This document shows positions 7,881 through 16,849 of a DNA stretch of 63,136 nucleotides, one piece after another; the first letter of the stretch is position 1, and each line of letters opens with the position of its first letter. The stretch is from JABMRW01 sp964396965 (GTDB taxonomy: Bacteria > Chloroflexota > Dehalococcoidia > Dehalococcoidales > BS750m-G39). The stretch covers positions 1 through 63,136 of the forward strand of contig CAYNGD010000010.1 of assembly GCA_964396965.1 (NCBI GenBank), written 5' to 3'. A model generated the notes under the pieces. It saw only the letters and a program-made list of their open reading frames with translations. It was not told where the DNA came from and did not search any database. A program made the translations under genes and the position numbers.

Positions 7881-9105
7881 CGGTCCTCCCGACCAGGCTA
7901 GGCGGCATCTCCTTAATGTGCTTCTTTCCCTGGGTCTGGAGTGCTGGCAGCCTGACCTTCACCTCGGTACCTCGACCGAGGGAGGTGTTGATAGCCAGCT
8001 CACCACCCATCAAGTGCGCTCTCTCCCGCATTACTGATAAGCCGTGGCCTGAGGAGCCAGCCCAGGTATCAAAGCCAGTGCCATTATCCCTGATGGTCAT
8101 CTCAACCGAGTCATTCTTGGATTCAAAGTTTACCTCAACCTTACTGGCTGCTGAGTGTTTTCTAACATTAGACAGTGCCTCGCGGGCGATGCGCAGCAGT
8201 TCAACCTCAGCCGGTAATGGCAGGGTTACCTGTCCGTCGGCCACACGCAACTCACACCTTATGCCATATGTTTGAGTAAATTCACTGGTGTAGCGGGCAA
8301 GTGTGGGCACGAACCCCTGTTCGCCCTCGGCGCTGCTACGGAGTTCGTCTATTGCCGCCTTTACCTCCTGCTGAGCCTCTTCAATTAGCCCTTTGATTTC
8401 GGTAACCTGAGAAAGCGCCTGTGACAGTTCCCGGCAGGCTATCGTCTTCCGCAGTAGTTCCACCTGCAGGTGAACGATTCCCAGCGACTGGGCCACTCCG
8501 TCATGTATCTCGCGGGACAGGCGACTCCTCTCACCGAGGATAGCCTGTCTCTTGATGGTCTGGGAAGCGTTGATGTTGATCATGTAGGGCAACCAAGCGA
8601 CCAGGAAGGAGACGACTATAATGGCAGCGAGTAATCCGACGGACAGCCCCATCGGATACAACCCCATATCCGGTGAGGTGGGATAAAGCAGCAACTGGCT
8701 AACAATAAGGCTTGCTACGGGTATGCTGGCTACGGGGAAAGTAATCTTCCGGGGGAAGAACAGCGCCGAGGTCAAGACGGGAGATAAACAATAAAAAAGA
8801 AACGGACTGTGAAGCCCTCCGGTAAGCAATGGGAGAGAAGCACAAAGGGCAAGGTCAAAAGTAAAATCAGCGCAGGTAAAAGCGCCCCTTCCGTAGGGGT
8901 GGAGGGGGCGGGAAACCTTGAAAAGCGTATAAGTACCGACTATGCCAAACAGAGCCCAACTAGCAGCGGTGAAGATCTGGAAATCACCAACGAAGAAAAT
9001 CTGGAAGGTGGCTACTACCAGAGCAAAACCACGATAAGCGGACACGAATACATGCGCTGCCTTTTCTTCAACCACCCTGGAGCTCAGCCAGTTAGCCACT
9101 GGCAT
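7849..9105 (-). CDS. NarL-type sensor histidine kinase
   Basis: Encodes 418 residues. Roughly six hydrophobic segments fill residues 20-175, with no sizeable outside sensor domain. A HisKA_3 dimerisation helix follows with the phospho-acceptor His201 in SREIHDGVAQSLG, then a HATPase domain with REALSNVRKHS (N box) and IRDNGTGFD (G1). The membrane-embedded input suggests it senses a membrane or envelope signal. It is driven by a promoter module shared with the 1046-residue surface protein gene. Confidence 0.92.
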   Translation of the reverse strand: MPVANWLSSRVVEEKAAHVFVSAYRGFALVVATFQIFFVGDFQIFTAASWALFGIVGTYTLFKVSRPLHPYGRGAFTCADFTFDLALCASLPLLTGGLHSPFLFYCLSPVLTSALFFPRKITFPVASIPVASLIVSQLLLYPTSPDMGLYPMGLSVGLLAAIIVVSFLVAWLPYMININASQTIKRQAILGERSRLSREIHDGVAQSLGIVHLQVELLRKTIACRELSQALSQVTEIKGLIEEAQQEVKAAIDELRSSAEGEQGFVPTLARYTSEFTQTYGIRCELRVADGQVTLPLPAEVELLRIAREALSNVRKHSAASKVEVNFESKNDSVEMTIRDNGTGFDTWAGSSGHGLSVMRERAHLMGGELAINTSLGRGTEVKVRLPALQTQGKKHIKEMPPSLVGRTDGNDQSVGGG

Positions 9106-9183
9106 AATCCTCCGTTACATTAGAATGGCCGTCGCACGCCCCGATACGTCTACTGTCTGATTAGTAGTTGATTTTCAAGCTTC

Positions 9184-9312
9184 CTTACCCTTACGTACAT
9201 ATTTTGCTCTTTGCAGGACACAATCATAATGTACCAAATGGCAAAAGTCAATACATGTAGCTTAACTTTTCTTTACTTTTTCTCCCTTTTTAGGGACTTT
9301 CTTCCTAGTACT
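9184..9312. repeat. 129-bp promoter module, copy 1
   Basis: Aligns without gaps to 12637-12765 (offset 3453) at roughly 80 percent identity, highest over the promoter core and over GGGACTTTCTTCCT near its far end. It is a direct repeat, placed upstream of the histidine kinase here and of the giant surface protein gene in the other copy. Confidence 0.85.
9223..9251 (-). promoter_or_regulatory. Promoter of the two-component operon
   Basis: Minus-strand TTGACT (9246-9251) and TATGAT (9223-9228) are separated by 17 bp. The leader to the kinase start at 9105 would be about 110 nt. Confidence 0.75.
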
Positions 9313-9347
9313 ATTTGCTAACTGGATTATACCGTTTGGTTTGCTCC

Positions 9348-12300
9348 TCACCTTCTTCGGCTCTTGACGATTAGGACAAGCAGAGCAATAACTAGGGCAG
9401 AACTAATGCCAAGAACTATCACTATCATGTAGATTGGAACTGTCCGTGCTGGCTGGACTACCAGGGGTGGGGCCGTGGGCGGCAGCAAAGCCGAAGGGGC
9501 GGCTTCAGTGGTAAAGGTATTAGTCCCCCACTCACTATGGCTGATGTCACTGATAGCTCTTACTCTCCAGAAGTAGGTGTTGGAGTATTCAAGGTTCCTA
9601 TCACAATGCCAGGCGGTGCTCAGCAGGGCATCAGCCCCGGTAAAGGCAACAACCACATCACCAAACCCGCTATCCCTGGCTAAGACAAACTCATAGCCGC
9701 TAGCTCCCTCAGCCGATTCCCAGGTGAAAGCTGGTCTTATCGACACATTGTCAGCGCCTGGTGGCGGAGATACCCCCTTAGTTTTTACCAGGGGTTCCCA
9801 CTCGGCAACACCGAGGGGAGAAGCGAAGGAGCCGATCTCAGACCAAGGGCTCTTCGCTGGCTGGGTAGCCCTGACCCGCCAGTAATAACTGGTGCCGCTA
9901 ACTAGTTTCGCCGGGTTACCGCCCTTGGTGGCATCTATTGAGACATAAGCAGTGGTCCCCGACCACACCTCTGAAGTGGCCCCTGGGTCCCGGTAGATGA
10001 CTGCCTCGTATTCCCTCGCCCCCACCAGCTCCTCCCATTGCAGGGTCAGGCTAGTGATATGCTCGGCAGCGTCAATCGGTATGATGTCTCCCGGCCGGGG
10101 CATTACCAGAATCGGCCCCAGCTTACACAGGGTATCCTGGAAGCGATAAATGATCTCATTAGTCGTGTCAATAGTCCAGAGCTCGTTTAACTCGTAATTC
10201 CCGGATAGCTTGAGATAAGGAATAGCGGGGAAAAGGGGAGTGGGGAAAGGAAGGGTAGGGTCAAAGGTGGCGCCATCAGGCAGAGCCCGGTTCATCAGCT
10301 CGAACTCGACCTTGTCAGTGTCGGCTTCTGTGGGGTTCACCGAGCGGACCATGCCACCGCTGGCGCTGGTAACCGGCTCCATCCTAAGGGCGTAGAGGGT
10401 TCCTTCCAAGCCCATCACCAGACCGCTAATTTTCTGTCCCTCACCCAGATCGGTAGTTGATTCGTCAATCTGCTCCCAGGCAGTAGAAACACCGATAGTC
10501 CAGCGCCAGATTCCTTCATCAGCAATATTGGTGGCCGCGTAGATGATACCGTTTTGCGAATAATCAGCGTCAGCTACCACCTGGACGTATCCGGTGCCAC
10601 TACCGATAACCTCAGGGATGCGAAGGAAACTCTCACCGCCGTCAGTGGAATAGGCCACTTCTCCATTCCTGCCGCCGATGAGGATGGTCTCCTCACCAGC
10701 GAAGGCCAGCATGTTTATCCCGGTGAGGTCGGTATCCCCCTGGCTCTTCCAGAGATGGCCGCCTCTGGTGCTCTTTTTGATAACGCCATCGGGTAGGGCG
10801 ATATAGACTGTGTCCTCATCCTCAACCACCATGTCAATCACCGGCCCTGGAGCGTGGCGCCAGTCCCAGGAACTGCCCCCGCTGCGTGATATCGCCATTA
10901 AGGTGCCACCCACCTCAGCGACATATATAGTATAGTCGTTAATGTAGTTGGGACTTATCCCCAGGATGACAGCGTTAGTATCGGTATCCAGGGTCAGCAG
11001 ACGCTCCCAATATCGGCCCAAGGGGTCGCTGGTGCTGCGCCAGACACCCTCAGGGCCGTATAAGCTGTAGGTAGTTATCAGCAGGCTTTGAGAATCAGGT
11101 GCCGGGACCGCATCAGCGAGCCTGATATCGGTGCCTATAAGCCCCATCTGCCGCCACTTATCGCCATCATCAACGCTCGCCGAGAAGGCGCTTTCGTCTA
11201 AATCGTGACCGGGGCTCTGGCCAGTACCACAATAGGCTATTTCGCCTCCAGGGCTCCAGCCCAACTTGGCATTGCCCGGCCCGGTGGGTGGTACGGTAGC
11301 CTCCTCCCAGTCCGGGTCCACCTCAAAAGGCTCGCTGGTTCGCCGAACCTGGACGGTAGCTGAGCCGACAACGCGGTCCACATCGCCGGCAAGAAGCAAA
11401 CCCGAGGTGGTTGTCCCGCGATAGGCAAGGCTGCTGATATTAATCGGGTTACCGGGATGGTTGATATCGGCCTTCAGCCGAGCTGGGATGGTGTCACTGA
11501 GCCAGTAAACATCGTCTTCAGCGTCCGGCTCACGGTCGTAGCTGACAAAGAGCTGCCGGGATGAGGTGTCAACACTTGAGTAATTTGAGGGTAAGGCCAG
11601 TGACGAATGAATCCAGGAGACGCCGGGAGCATCGCCGGATGATGACAAATCGCCCAATTCGGCAATCGGCACCGGATAGACCGGAGGCGGAAAGTCGGGC
11701 AGGTTATTCCATTCCGTTGTCCCCTCTGAGGTATCCCGTACACCCAAACAGAGCCAGGTCTTCTCCCGATACTCGGCAGCAACACCACCGTTGGTAGAGG
11801 TAGAAGCAATCGCCAGGATGGTCATGTCGTCGGGATAGGCAGGGGAGTAGGCAAGCGCTGAAACTTCGCCGCCGATATGAGATGGGTCAACCGTAAGCTC
11901 CTGGTTCTGCCAGGGTGTCCATGATTTACTTATCTGATACACCCAGACCTGGCCGCTGGTGGCGTTATCTCCCCAGTCGGCGGTACCAATGGCAATCTCC
12001 CGGGACGATTTGCTGTCCTGAGTGTATTCTCTGGATATGGCAATCGCCTGAATAGTACCTTCCAGCCCGGGGACATTGGTATCAGCCCAATCCGTACCAC
12101 CGTCGGTGGATAGGTAGACAGCGGTAGAACTGTCGGTAACCACGGCTAAGATACCGGGCTCATCGGGAGCCACGGCAATCTTGCTGGCCGGCAAACCAGC
12201 GCCAGAACTTTCCAGATCGTCGGTTATATCCTTCCAGTTTACCCCGCCGTCCAGTGAGCGATGAACCTTGTCATTTTCGCTGTCTATAGCGTAAATGATA

Positions 12301-12488
12301 CCGTTACTGCCGATGGCGATTTCACTAACCTCGGAGGGACTGAGGATATTCTCGCCGGTCATTCCCGGTTTGTCCACCGACGCCCATCTAAGGGGGAATG
12401 ACTCTGCCTGTGCCGGTAATGGCAACAGCGCCACCGCCAGCAGCAACGCTGCCAGTAAACTGCAAGCGTAGCTTATTTTTATGACCAT
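9348..12488 (-). CDS. Giant propeller-type surface protein (1046 aa)
   Basis: Encodes 1046 residues. An N-terminal signal peptide (about 1-28, ending AQA) is followed by about 700 residues of BNR/Ycf48/sortilin-like propeller repeats (STDGGTDW, SLDGGVNW, STRGGHLW, STDGGESF). Two fibronectin-III-like modules follow, each with a YYWRVRA or YFWRVRA strand, then a single C-terminal membrane helix and an RRR stop-transfer. It is probably anchored in the cytoplasmic membrane facing out. A paralogue lies at 21447-25034. Ligand or enzymatic role is unknown; BNR repeats alone do not imply sialidase, and no catalytic site is evident. Confidence 0.75.
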   Translation of the reverse strand: MVIKISYACSLLAALLLAVALLPLPAQAESFPLRWASVDKPGMTGENILSPSEVSEIAIGSNGIIYAIDSENDKVHRSLDGGVNWKDITDDLESSGAGLPASKIAVAPDEPGILAVVTDSSTAVYLSTDGGTDWADTNVPGLEGTIQAIAISREYTQDSKSSREIAIGTADWGDNATSGQVWVYQISKSWTPWQNQELTVDPSHIGGEVSALAYSPAYPDDMTILAIASTSTNGGVAAEYREKTWLCLGVRDTSEGTTEWNNLPDFPPPVYPVPIAELGDLSSSGDAPGVSWIHSSLALPSNYSSVDTSSRQLFVSYDREPDAEDDVYWLSDTIPARLKADINHPGNPINISSLAYRGTTTSGLLLAGDVDRVVGSATVQVRRTSEPFEVDPDWEEATVPPTGPGNAKLGWSPGGEIAYCGTGQSPGHDLDESAFSASVDDGDKWRQMGLIGTDIRLADAVPAPDSQSLLITTYSLYGPEGVWRSTSDPLGRYWERLLTLDTDTNAVILGISPNYINDYTIYVAEVGGTLMAISRSGGSSWDWRHAPGPVIDMVVEDEDTVYIALPDGVIKKSTRGGHLWKSQGDTDLTGINMLAFAGEETILIGGRNGEVAYSTDGGESFLRIPEVIGSGTGYVQVVADADYSQNGIIYAATNIADEGIWRWTIGVSTAWEQIDESTTDLGEGQKISGLVMGLEGTLYALRMEPVTSASGGMVRSVNPTEADTDKVEFELMNRALPDGATFDPTLPFPTPLFPAIPYLKLSGNYELNELWTIDTTNEIIYRFQDTLCKLGPILVMPRPGDIIPIDAAEHITSLTLQWEELVGAREYEAVIYRDPGATSEVWSGTTAYVSIDATKGGNPAKLVSGTSYYWRVRATQPAKSPWSEIGSFASPLGVAEWEPLVKTKGVSPPPGADNVSIRPAFTWESAEGASGYEFVLARDSGFGDVVVAFTGADALLSTAWHCDRNLEYSNTYFWRVRAISDISHSEWGTNTFTTEAAPSALLPPTAPPLVVQPARTVPIYMIVIVLGISSALVIALLVLIVKSRRR

Positions 12489-12636
12489 GCTTCTTATACA
12501 GGATATAAGCGAAATGCAATTTCTTATTAATTGGTTTGTTTGCCCTATATGTGGTTGGGATCATCACCTCGCTGGCGTCACAGGACGATAGTAATAGCAG
12601 ACTCAGCGCCTGCTTAATAGTTGACCCTCAAATTAT

Positions 12637-12765
12637 CTTACCTCAACGCACATAGGCCGTTCTTTGAAGGACACAATCATAGTTTACCAAATGGCAAAAG
12701 TCAATACGTGTAGCTTAACTTTTCTTTATTTTTCCTTCCAAATTTGGGACTTTCTTCCTGGTACT
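12637..12765. repeat. 129-bp promoter module, copy 2
   Basis: Partner of 9184-9312, in the same orientation and gapless. It includes the promoter of the 1046-residue protein gene and an AT-rich block just upstream of the -35 box. Confidence 0.85.
12676..12704 (-). promoter_or_regulatory. Promoter of giant surface protein gene
   Basis: Minus-strand TTGACT (12699-12704) and TATGAT (12676-12681) with a 17-bp spacer, the same boxes as upstream of the kinase gene. The predicted leader is about 180 nt. Confidence 0.75.
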
Positions 12766-13116
12766 TTCTGTCACCCAGATTAGCCCATTTGAAGATCAGG
12801 TGTATCTAGATAATGTTCCCGAAGAGGGAGGCTCTTGATCCAAATATCCTAAAGTTCACCAAAACGACTTCGGGCTAGGCGGAGATTGTACAAAATAGTG
12901 GCGAGAGTTAAATCAGTTCTGGGTTCAGGACATCTGTATCTCTCTCGCAAGGAAGAGGTCTAGGCGGCTATCGAGGCTGCATATCAGGTGCTCTTGTTTC
13001 TAAAAAGCTCTAAAAATGTCACAAAAACTCTTTTTTTGCAGTACGCGGCTCTTTATAATTACGTAATTTCTGCTATATTTAGCGCTATAAAGTTCCGATT
13101 GGTATATAGATGCCGG
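12766..13116. other. Intergenic stretch, no gene seen
   Basis: About 350 bp between the end of the fabF gene and the promoter of the surface protein gene. It is AT-rich near 13000-13110. I see no convincing coding frame, RNA gene or strong terminator. Confidence 0.5.
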
Positions 13117-14352
13117 TTACTTTTCATCAAAGCGTTTGAGCACCAGGCAGCAGTTCTCTCCCCCGAGCCCAAAGCTATTGCACAGGCAGATATTGACCTG
13201 TGCCGAGCGAGCCTTATTAGGCACGCAGTCCAGATCGCATTCCGGGTCAGGGGTCTCGTAGCCGATAGTCGGCGGTATAATATTTCTATTTATAGTTAAC
13301 ACTGCGGCGACAGCCTCGATGGCGCCTCCCGCGGTAATGGCATGACCAATCATAGACTTAGTGGAACTTAAGGGGATGCGGTAAGCGCTATTATTAAAAA
13401 CAGTTTTAATAGCCTTGGTTTCGTTGCGGTCATTTAGCTTGGTGCCGGTGCCGTGGGCATTGATATAGTTCACCTCCTCCGGCTTTATTCCGGCATCCTG
13501 CAGGGCCACCTTTATGGCAATGGCTTCTGTTTCAAAATTGGGGGCGGTGGTACTAAAGGCATCGAAGGACCAGCCGGCGCCAATCAGCTCGGCCAGAATT
13601 GGTGCCCCCCGTTTCTTGGCATGCTCATAGGTTTCCAGTATCATCATGCCGGCGCCTTCAGCATAGACAAAGCCGGTTCGGTTAAGGTCAAACGGCCGGC
13701 AGGCCTTGGCCGGGTCTGTTTCTCGTGATAGAGCCCCCAGAATGTTCATACCGGCTATGGTGATCGCTTCCAGGCTGGCATCAGCACCGCCAGCCACCAT
13801 TGCATCGGCATATCCCAAACGAATATAGTTAAAGGCGGTGCCGATGGCATCAGCGCCGCTGGCGCACAGGCTATTCACACTGGAGTTAGGCCCCTTGGCT
13901 CCGGTTAACATCCCTATCTGCATCGCAATTACGCTGGGGCTCGACTTGGTTATAAAAAGGGGGTCAGCGTGCCTCGGGCCCCGCTTGCGGAGCATCTCAC
14001 TTGCCTTTACCAGGTAATCGGTCTCAACAATGTTAGAAGTTATAACCCCTACTCGCTCCGGGCTCTCTTTGGTCAGGTCTAGCCTAGCTGATTCTACTGC
14101 CTCTTGGGCGGCAGTAATACCGAGCTGAGTCGACCTCGAAGTGCGGTCGACTATTTTAATATCCATATACCTTGTCGCGTCAAAGCCTTTCACCTCGGCA
14201 TCTACCTTGATTACGGAGTTGCCGGGGTCGAAGCGGCTAATATAATCGATGCCCAGCTTCCCGTTTACCAGCCCCTCCCAGAACTCCTCCACATTCAAGC
14301 CCAGCGGGGTAACAGCGCCAATCCCGGTAATCACTACTCTTTGCTTATTCAG
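13117..14352 (-). CDS. fabF: Beta-ketoacyl-ACP synthase II
   Basis: About 411 residues, normal for KAS II. The nucleophile cysteine is in NSLCASGAD, the two histidines are in NAHGTGTKLND and KSMIGHAITAGG, and the C-terminus has the NSFGLGGENCCL loop. It elongates acyl-ACP with malonyl-ACP in the cytoplasm. It is the last gene of plsX-acpP-fabL-fabF. The likely start is a CTG at 14350-14352, six nt after AAGGAGG and overlapping the fabL stop by 8 nt; the conserved RVVITGIGAVTPLG begins right after it. An upstream ATG at 14409 lies inside fabL and is less likely. Confidence 0.9.
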   Translation of the reverse strand: MNKQRVVITGIGAVTPLGLNVEEFWEGLVNGKLGIDYISRFDPGNSVIKVDAEVKGFDATRYMDIKIVDRTSRSTQLGITAAQEAVESARLDLTKESPERVGVITSNIVETDYLVKASEMLRKRGPRHADPLFITKSSPSVIAMQIGMLTGAKGPNSSVNSLCASGADAIGTAFNYIRLGYADAMVAGGADASLEAITIAGMNILGALSRETDPAKACRPFDLNRTGFVYAEGAGMMILETYEHAKKRGAPILAELIGAGWSFDAFSTTAPNFETEAIAIKVALQDAGIKPEEVNYINAHGTGTKLNDRNETKAIKTVFNNSAYRIPLSSTKSMIGHAITAGGAIEAVAAVLTINRNIIPPTIGYETPDPECDLDCVPNKARSAQVNICLCNSFGLGGENCCLVLKRFDEK

Positions 14353-15130
14353 TGTTAGCCTCCTTCTCAGTAAAGCTAAAGGGAACCAGGGAGATGCCCC
14401 CGTCAACAATGATGGTCCGTCCTCTTATCATGAAGGCTTCCTCACTGCACAGAAAAGCGACCAGATTGGCTACATCCTCGGGGGTTACCATTCTGCCTGC
14501 CGGCGTAGTTTGCCAGGAGGGGGCCTGCCCCTGTTGCCCTTTAGTAAAAAATTTAATGGCTTCGGTCTGGATGGCTGAAGCCGCTACCGCGTTGACACAG
14601 ATACCCTGGGGCGCCAGCTCTATGGCCAGGTAACGGGTGAGGGCTTCGAGGGCGGCTTTGGATACCCCTATGGCAACATAATCAGGTAAGACAAAGGACG
14701 AGCCTAAACTGGAGACGCTGACTATCTTACCGCCGCCTTTCTCCATGAGCTTGACCGCCCGCTGGGCACAAAGCAGGAAGGCTCTGGCGTTGATATCCAT
14801 AGTCCACTCCCAGCCTCTGGTGTCCAGCTCCAGGGCAGAGCGGGCCACGCCAGAGGCGGCATTGTTAACCAGAATATCCAACCGGCCCCATTTACTGGCG
14901 ATAGCCTCAAACATGGCATCAATCTTCTCTGGCTCCACTAGATTAGCTTTGATAATCTGGGCACTTACCCCCAGCTTCTCAGCATCCCTGGCCGTTTCCT
15001 CCGCACCCTGGCGGTGACGAAGGTAGTTAACAATGATATCGGCCCCTTCCTGAGCCAGTTTTAGGGCTATAGCCCGGCCAATGCCGCGAGAGCTGCCGGT
15101 TACCAGAGCTATCTTACCTTTGAGCCTCAT
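14345..15130 (-). CDS. fabL: Enoyl-ACP reductase III, FabL-like SDR
   Basis: Encodes 261 residues of the short-chain dehydrogenase fold. TGSSRGIGRA binds the cofactor and VNNAASGVAR resembles Bacillus FabL. The segment DYVAIGVSKAALEALTRYLA has a Tyr-x6-Lys active site, as in FabL, rather than the usual Tyr-x3-Lys. TPAGRMV and MIRGRTIIVDGG also match FabL. It would catalyse the last reduction of fatty-acid elongation. The setting between acpP and fabF supports this over a general FabG ketoreductase. Confidence 0.82.
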   Translation of the reverse strand: MRLKGKIALVTGSSRGIGRAIALKLAQEGADIIVNYLRHRQGAEETARDAEKLGVSAQIIKANLVEPEKIDAMFEAIASKWGRLDILVNNAASGVARSALELDTRGWEWTMDINARAFLLCAQRAVKLMEKGGGKIVSVSSLGSSFVLPDYVAIGVSKAALEALTRYLAIELAPQGICVNAVAASAIQTEAIKFFTKGQQGQAPSWQTTPAGRMVTPEDVANLVAFLCSEEAFMIRGRTIIVDGGISLVPFSFTEKEANTE

Positions 15131-15168
15131 TAGTTGCCTTCACTCTACCATATAGATATAGACCAAGC

Positions 15169-15408
15169 CTAGTCTTTCTTGGCCACGCGCTCCTCGACAT
15201 AGGCGACAAACTGGCCAAGATTTTGGATATTCTGAACATCTTCATCAGGAACTTCGATATCAAATTTCTCTTCTATAGCTATCAGTATTTGAACCATGTC
15301 CAGAGAGTCTGCCTTTAGGTCCTGCCAGGTACTCTCAGGAGTAAGAACCTTCTTATCACAACGCACAATTTTTGTAACAATACCTTTTATAGTATCCTCG
15401 ACGGACAT
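15169..15408 (-). CDS. acpP: Acyl carrier protein
   Basis: 79 residues from the ATG at 15408, which has GGAGG 5 nt upstream (a longer frame begins at 15420). The 4'-phosphopantetheine site is Ser35 in ADSLDMVQ. It is acidic and helical, of normal length. It carries acyl chains for PlsX, FabL and FabF, whose genes flank it on the same strand. Confidence 0.95.
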   Translation of the reverse strand: MSVEDTIKGIVTKIVRCDKKVLTPESTWQDLKADSLDMVQILIAIEEKFDIEVPDEDVQNIQNLGQFVAYVEERVAKKD

Positions 15409-15425
15409 AGTCGCCTCCAATCTAG

Positions 15426-16442
15426 TTACTTTGGAATAACGCTGGCCAGGTCTGACTTTATAGCGGTCACCAGATCGGCTTTCACCACCTCTTTGGCTTT
15501 GGCTATCGTCTTGGCTACCTGTGGCGCTTTAATACTACCATGCATCACAAAAACGACGCCATTAACCCCCCAAAGCAGGCCACTTCCTATACTTTCGCCC
15601 TCCGTGACCCTAGTTAACGAAGTGAAAGTAGTAAATAGCTTTCGCGCCGGGCCTATTCTGGGGAACCCTTTTAACCTCTTTTTAACCCACTCACCAGCGT
15701 AGTACCCTATGCTCTCGTAGAATTTTAATATTACATTTCCGACCAAGCCATCGCAAACAATTACATTAGCCCGCCCGCTTAGTATATCATTGCCTTCTAT
15801 GTTGCCAATGAAATTCAGCCCGCTGTCGCGAAGGAGAACGTAGCCTTCCCGCACCAGCTGACTGCCTTTACCTTCCTCAGCCCCGGTGCTTAGCAGAGCT
15901 ACTGTAGGATTAGCGATATTCAATAGTCGCCTGGCATAGACAGAACCCATAATGGCGAAAGCCAGAAGATGATGAGGCTTACAGTCAACATTAACCCCAC
16001 AGTCCATTATCACCGTATCGGGCGCCAGAGCTTCAAACGCCCCGCTGACTGCCGGTCGCTCTATCCCGGGGATAAGCCCCAGCGACAGAATGGCGCTGGC
16101 GGCGGTGGCTCCCGTTGGGCCGCCACTAATCATAGCCTTTGCCTTTCCTGCCCCCACCATTTTGGCCGCCACGGCCACGGAGGCATTGGGTTTGCGCCGG
16201 ATATTTAAGGCGGGATGTTCACTCTCGGTGATGAATCCATCAGCCTCAATACAGCTAATGGGCAAATGCCTGTTATACCTAGCTAGTTCGCTCTCTATGA
16301 TATCTCGAGAACCTACCAGGGCAATGTCTATATCATTATTCTCTTTGGCCGCTAAAACTGCACCACCAACTATCTCGCTAGGAGCATAATCACCACCCAT
16401 CGCGTCCACCGCTATTCTGATTACCTGATTAGTTTCTGGCAT
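15426..16442 (-). CDS. plsX: Phosphate acyltransferase PlsX
   Basis: 338 residues with the PlsX opening IAVDAMGGDYAP and the conserved ISGGPTGATAA, MDCGVNVDCKP and SGLLWGVNGVVFVMHG segments. It converts acyl-ACP to acyl-phosphate for glycerophospholipid synthesis and works with PlsY, encoded at 52773-53411. It is the first gene of the minus-strand fatty-acid operon, 17 nt from acpP. Confidence 0.95.
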   Translation of the reverse strand: MPETNQVIRIAVDAMGGDYAPSEIVGGAVLAAKENNDIDIALVGSRDIIESELARYNRHLPISCIEADGFITESEHPALNIRRKPNASVAVAAKMVGAGKAKAMISGGPTGATAASAILSLGLIPGIERPAVSGAFEALAPDTVIMDCGVNVDCKPHHLLAFAIMGSVYARRLLNIANPTVALLSTGAEEGKGSQLVREGYVLLRDSGLNFIGNIEGNDILSGRANVIVCDGLVGNVILKFYESIGYYAGEWVKKRLKGFPRIGPARKLFTTFTSLTRVTEGESIGSGLLWGVNGVVFVMHGSIKAPQVAKTIAKAKEVVKADLVTAIKSDLASVIPK

Positions 16443-16849
16443 AGAATGCTCCTCTAAGTCATGGTTAAAGGTTTAGGCTCACGGGTTTAACACTGACATT
16501 CTTGTTCATATCCCAAAGGGGAAATATATTATATGGCAAACAAACGCTACAAATACTTAAATATAGTTAATTTCTGGCTCCGTGTCAATGGATGCTTAAA
16601 CGCATGAGGTAATATATTCCCTGCCCATCGTGTTCGTAACGGATTGAGTAAGCCAATGATTTGAACAGACAGCAGTCAAAAAGTAGTTAATGCCCCGATA
16701 ACAACGTCAAACAGAATCAAAAATCCTTTCGGTAACTTTGATTGCTGCGCTTGACAAGAATTGGCAGCTGGGTGTAAAAATTTGGCAGACTCGACTTGTC
16801 TGAAAACGACCAAACCATTGTAGTCTGTCTGCATTGAAGGAGAAATAAA
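16443..16849. other. Divergent intergenic region plsX/AOR
   Basis: About 400 bp between divergent genes. A TTGACA at 16751-16756 could serve as a -35 for the AOR gene, but no good -10 follows at 16-18 bp. No small gene or RNA is recognised. Confidence 0.4.
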
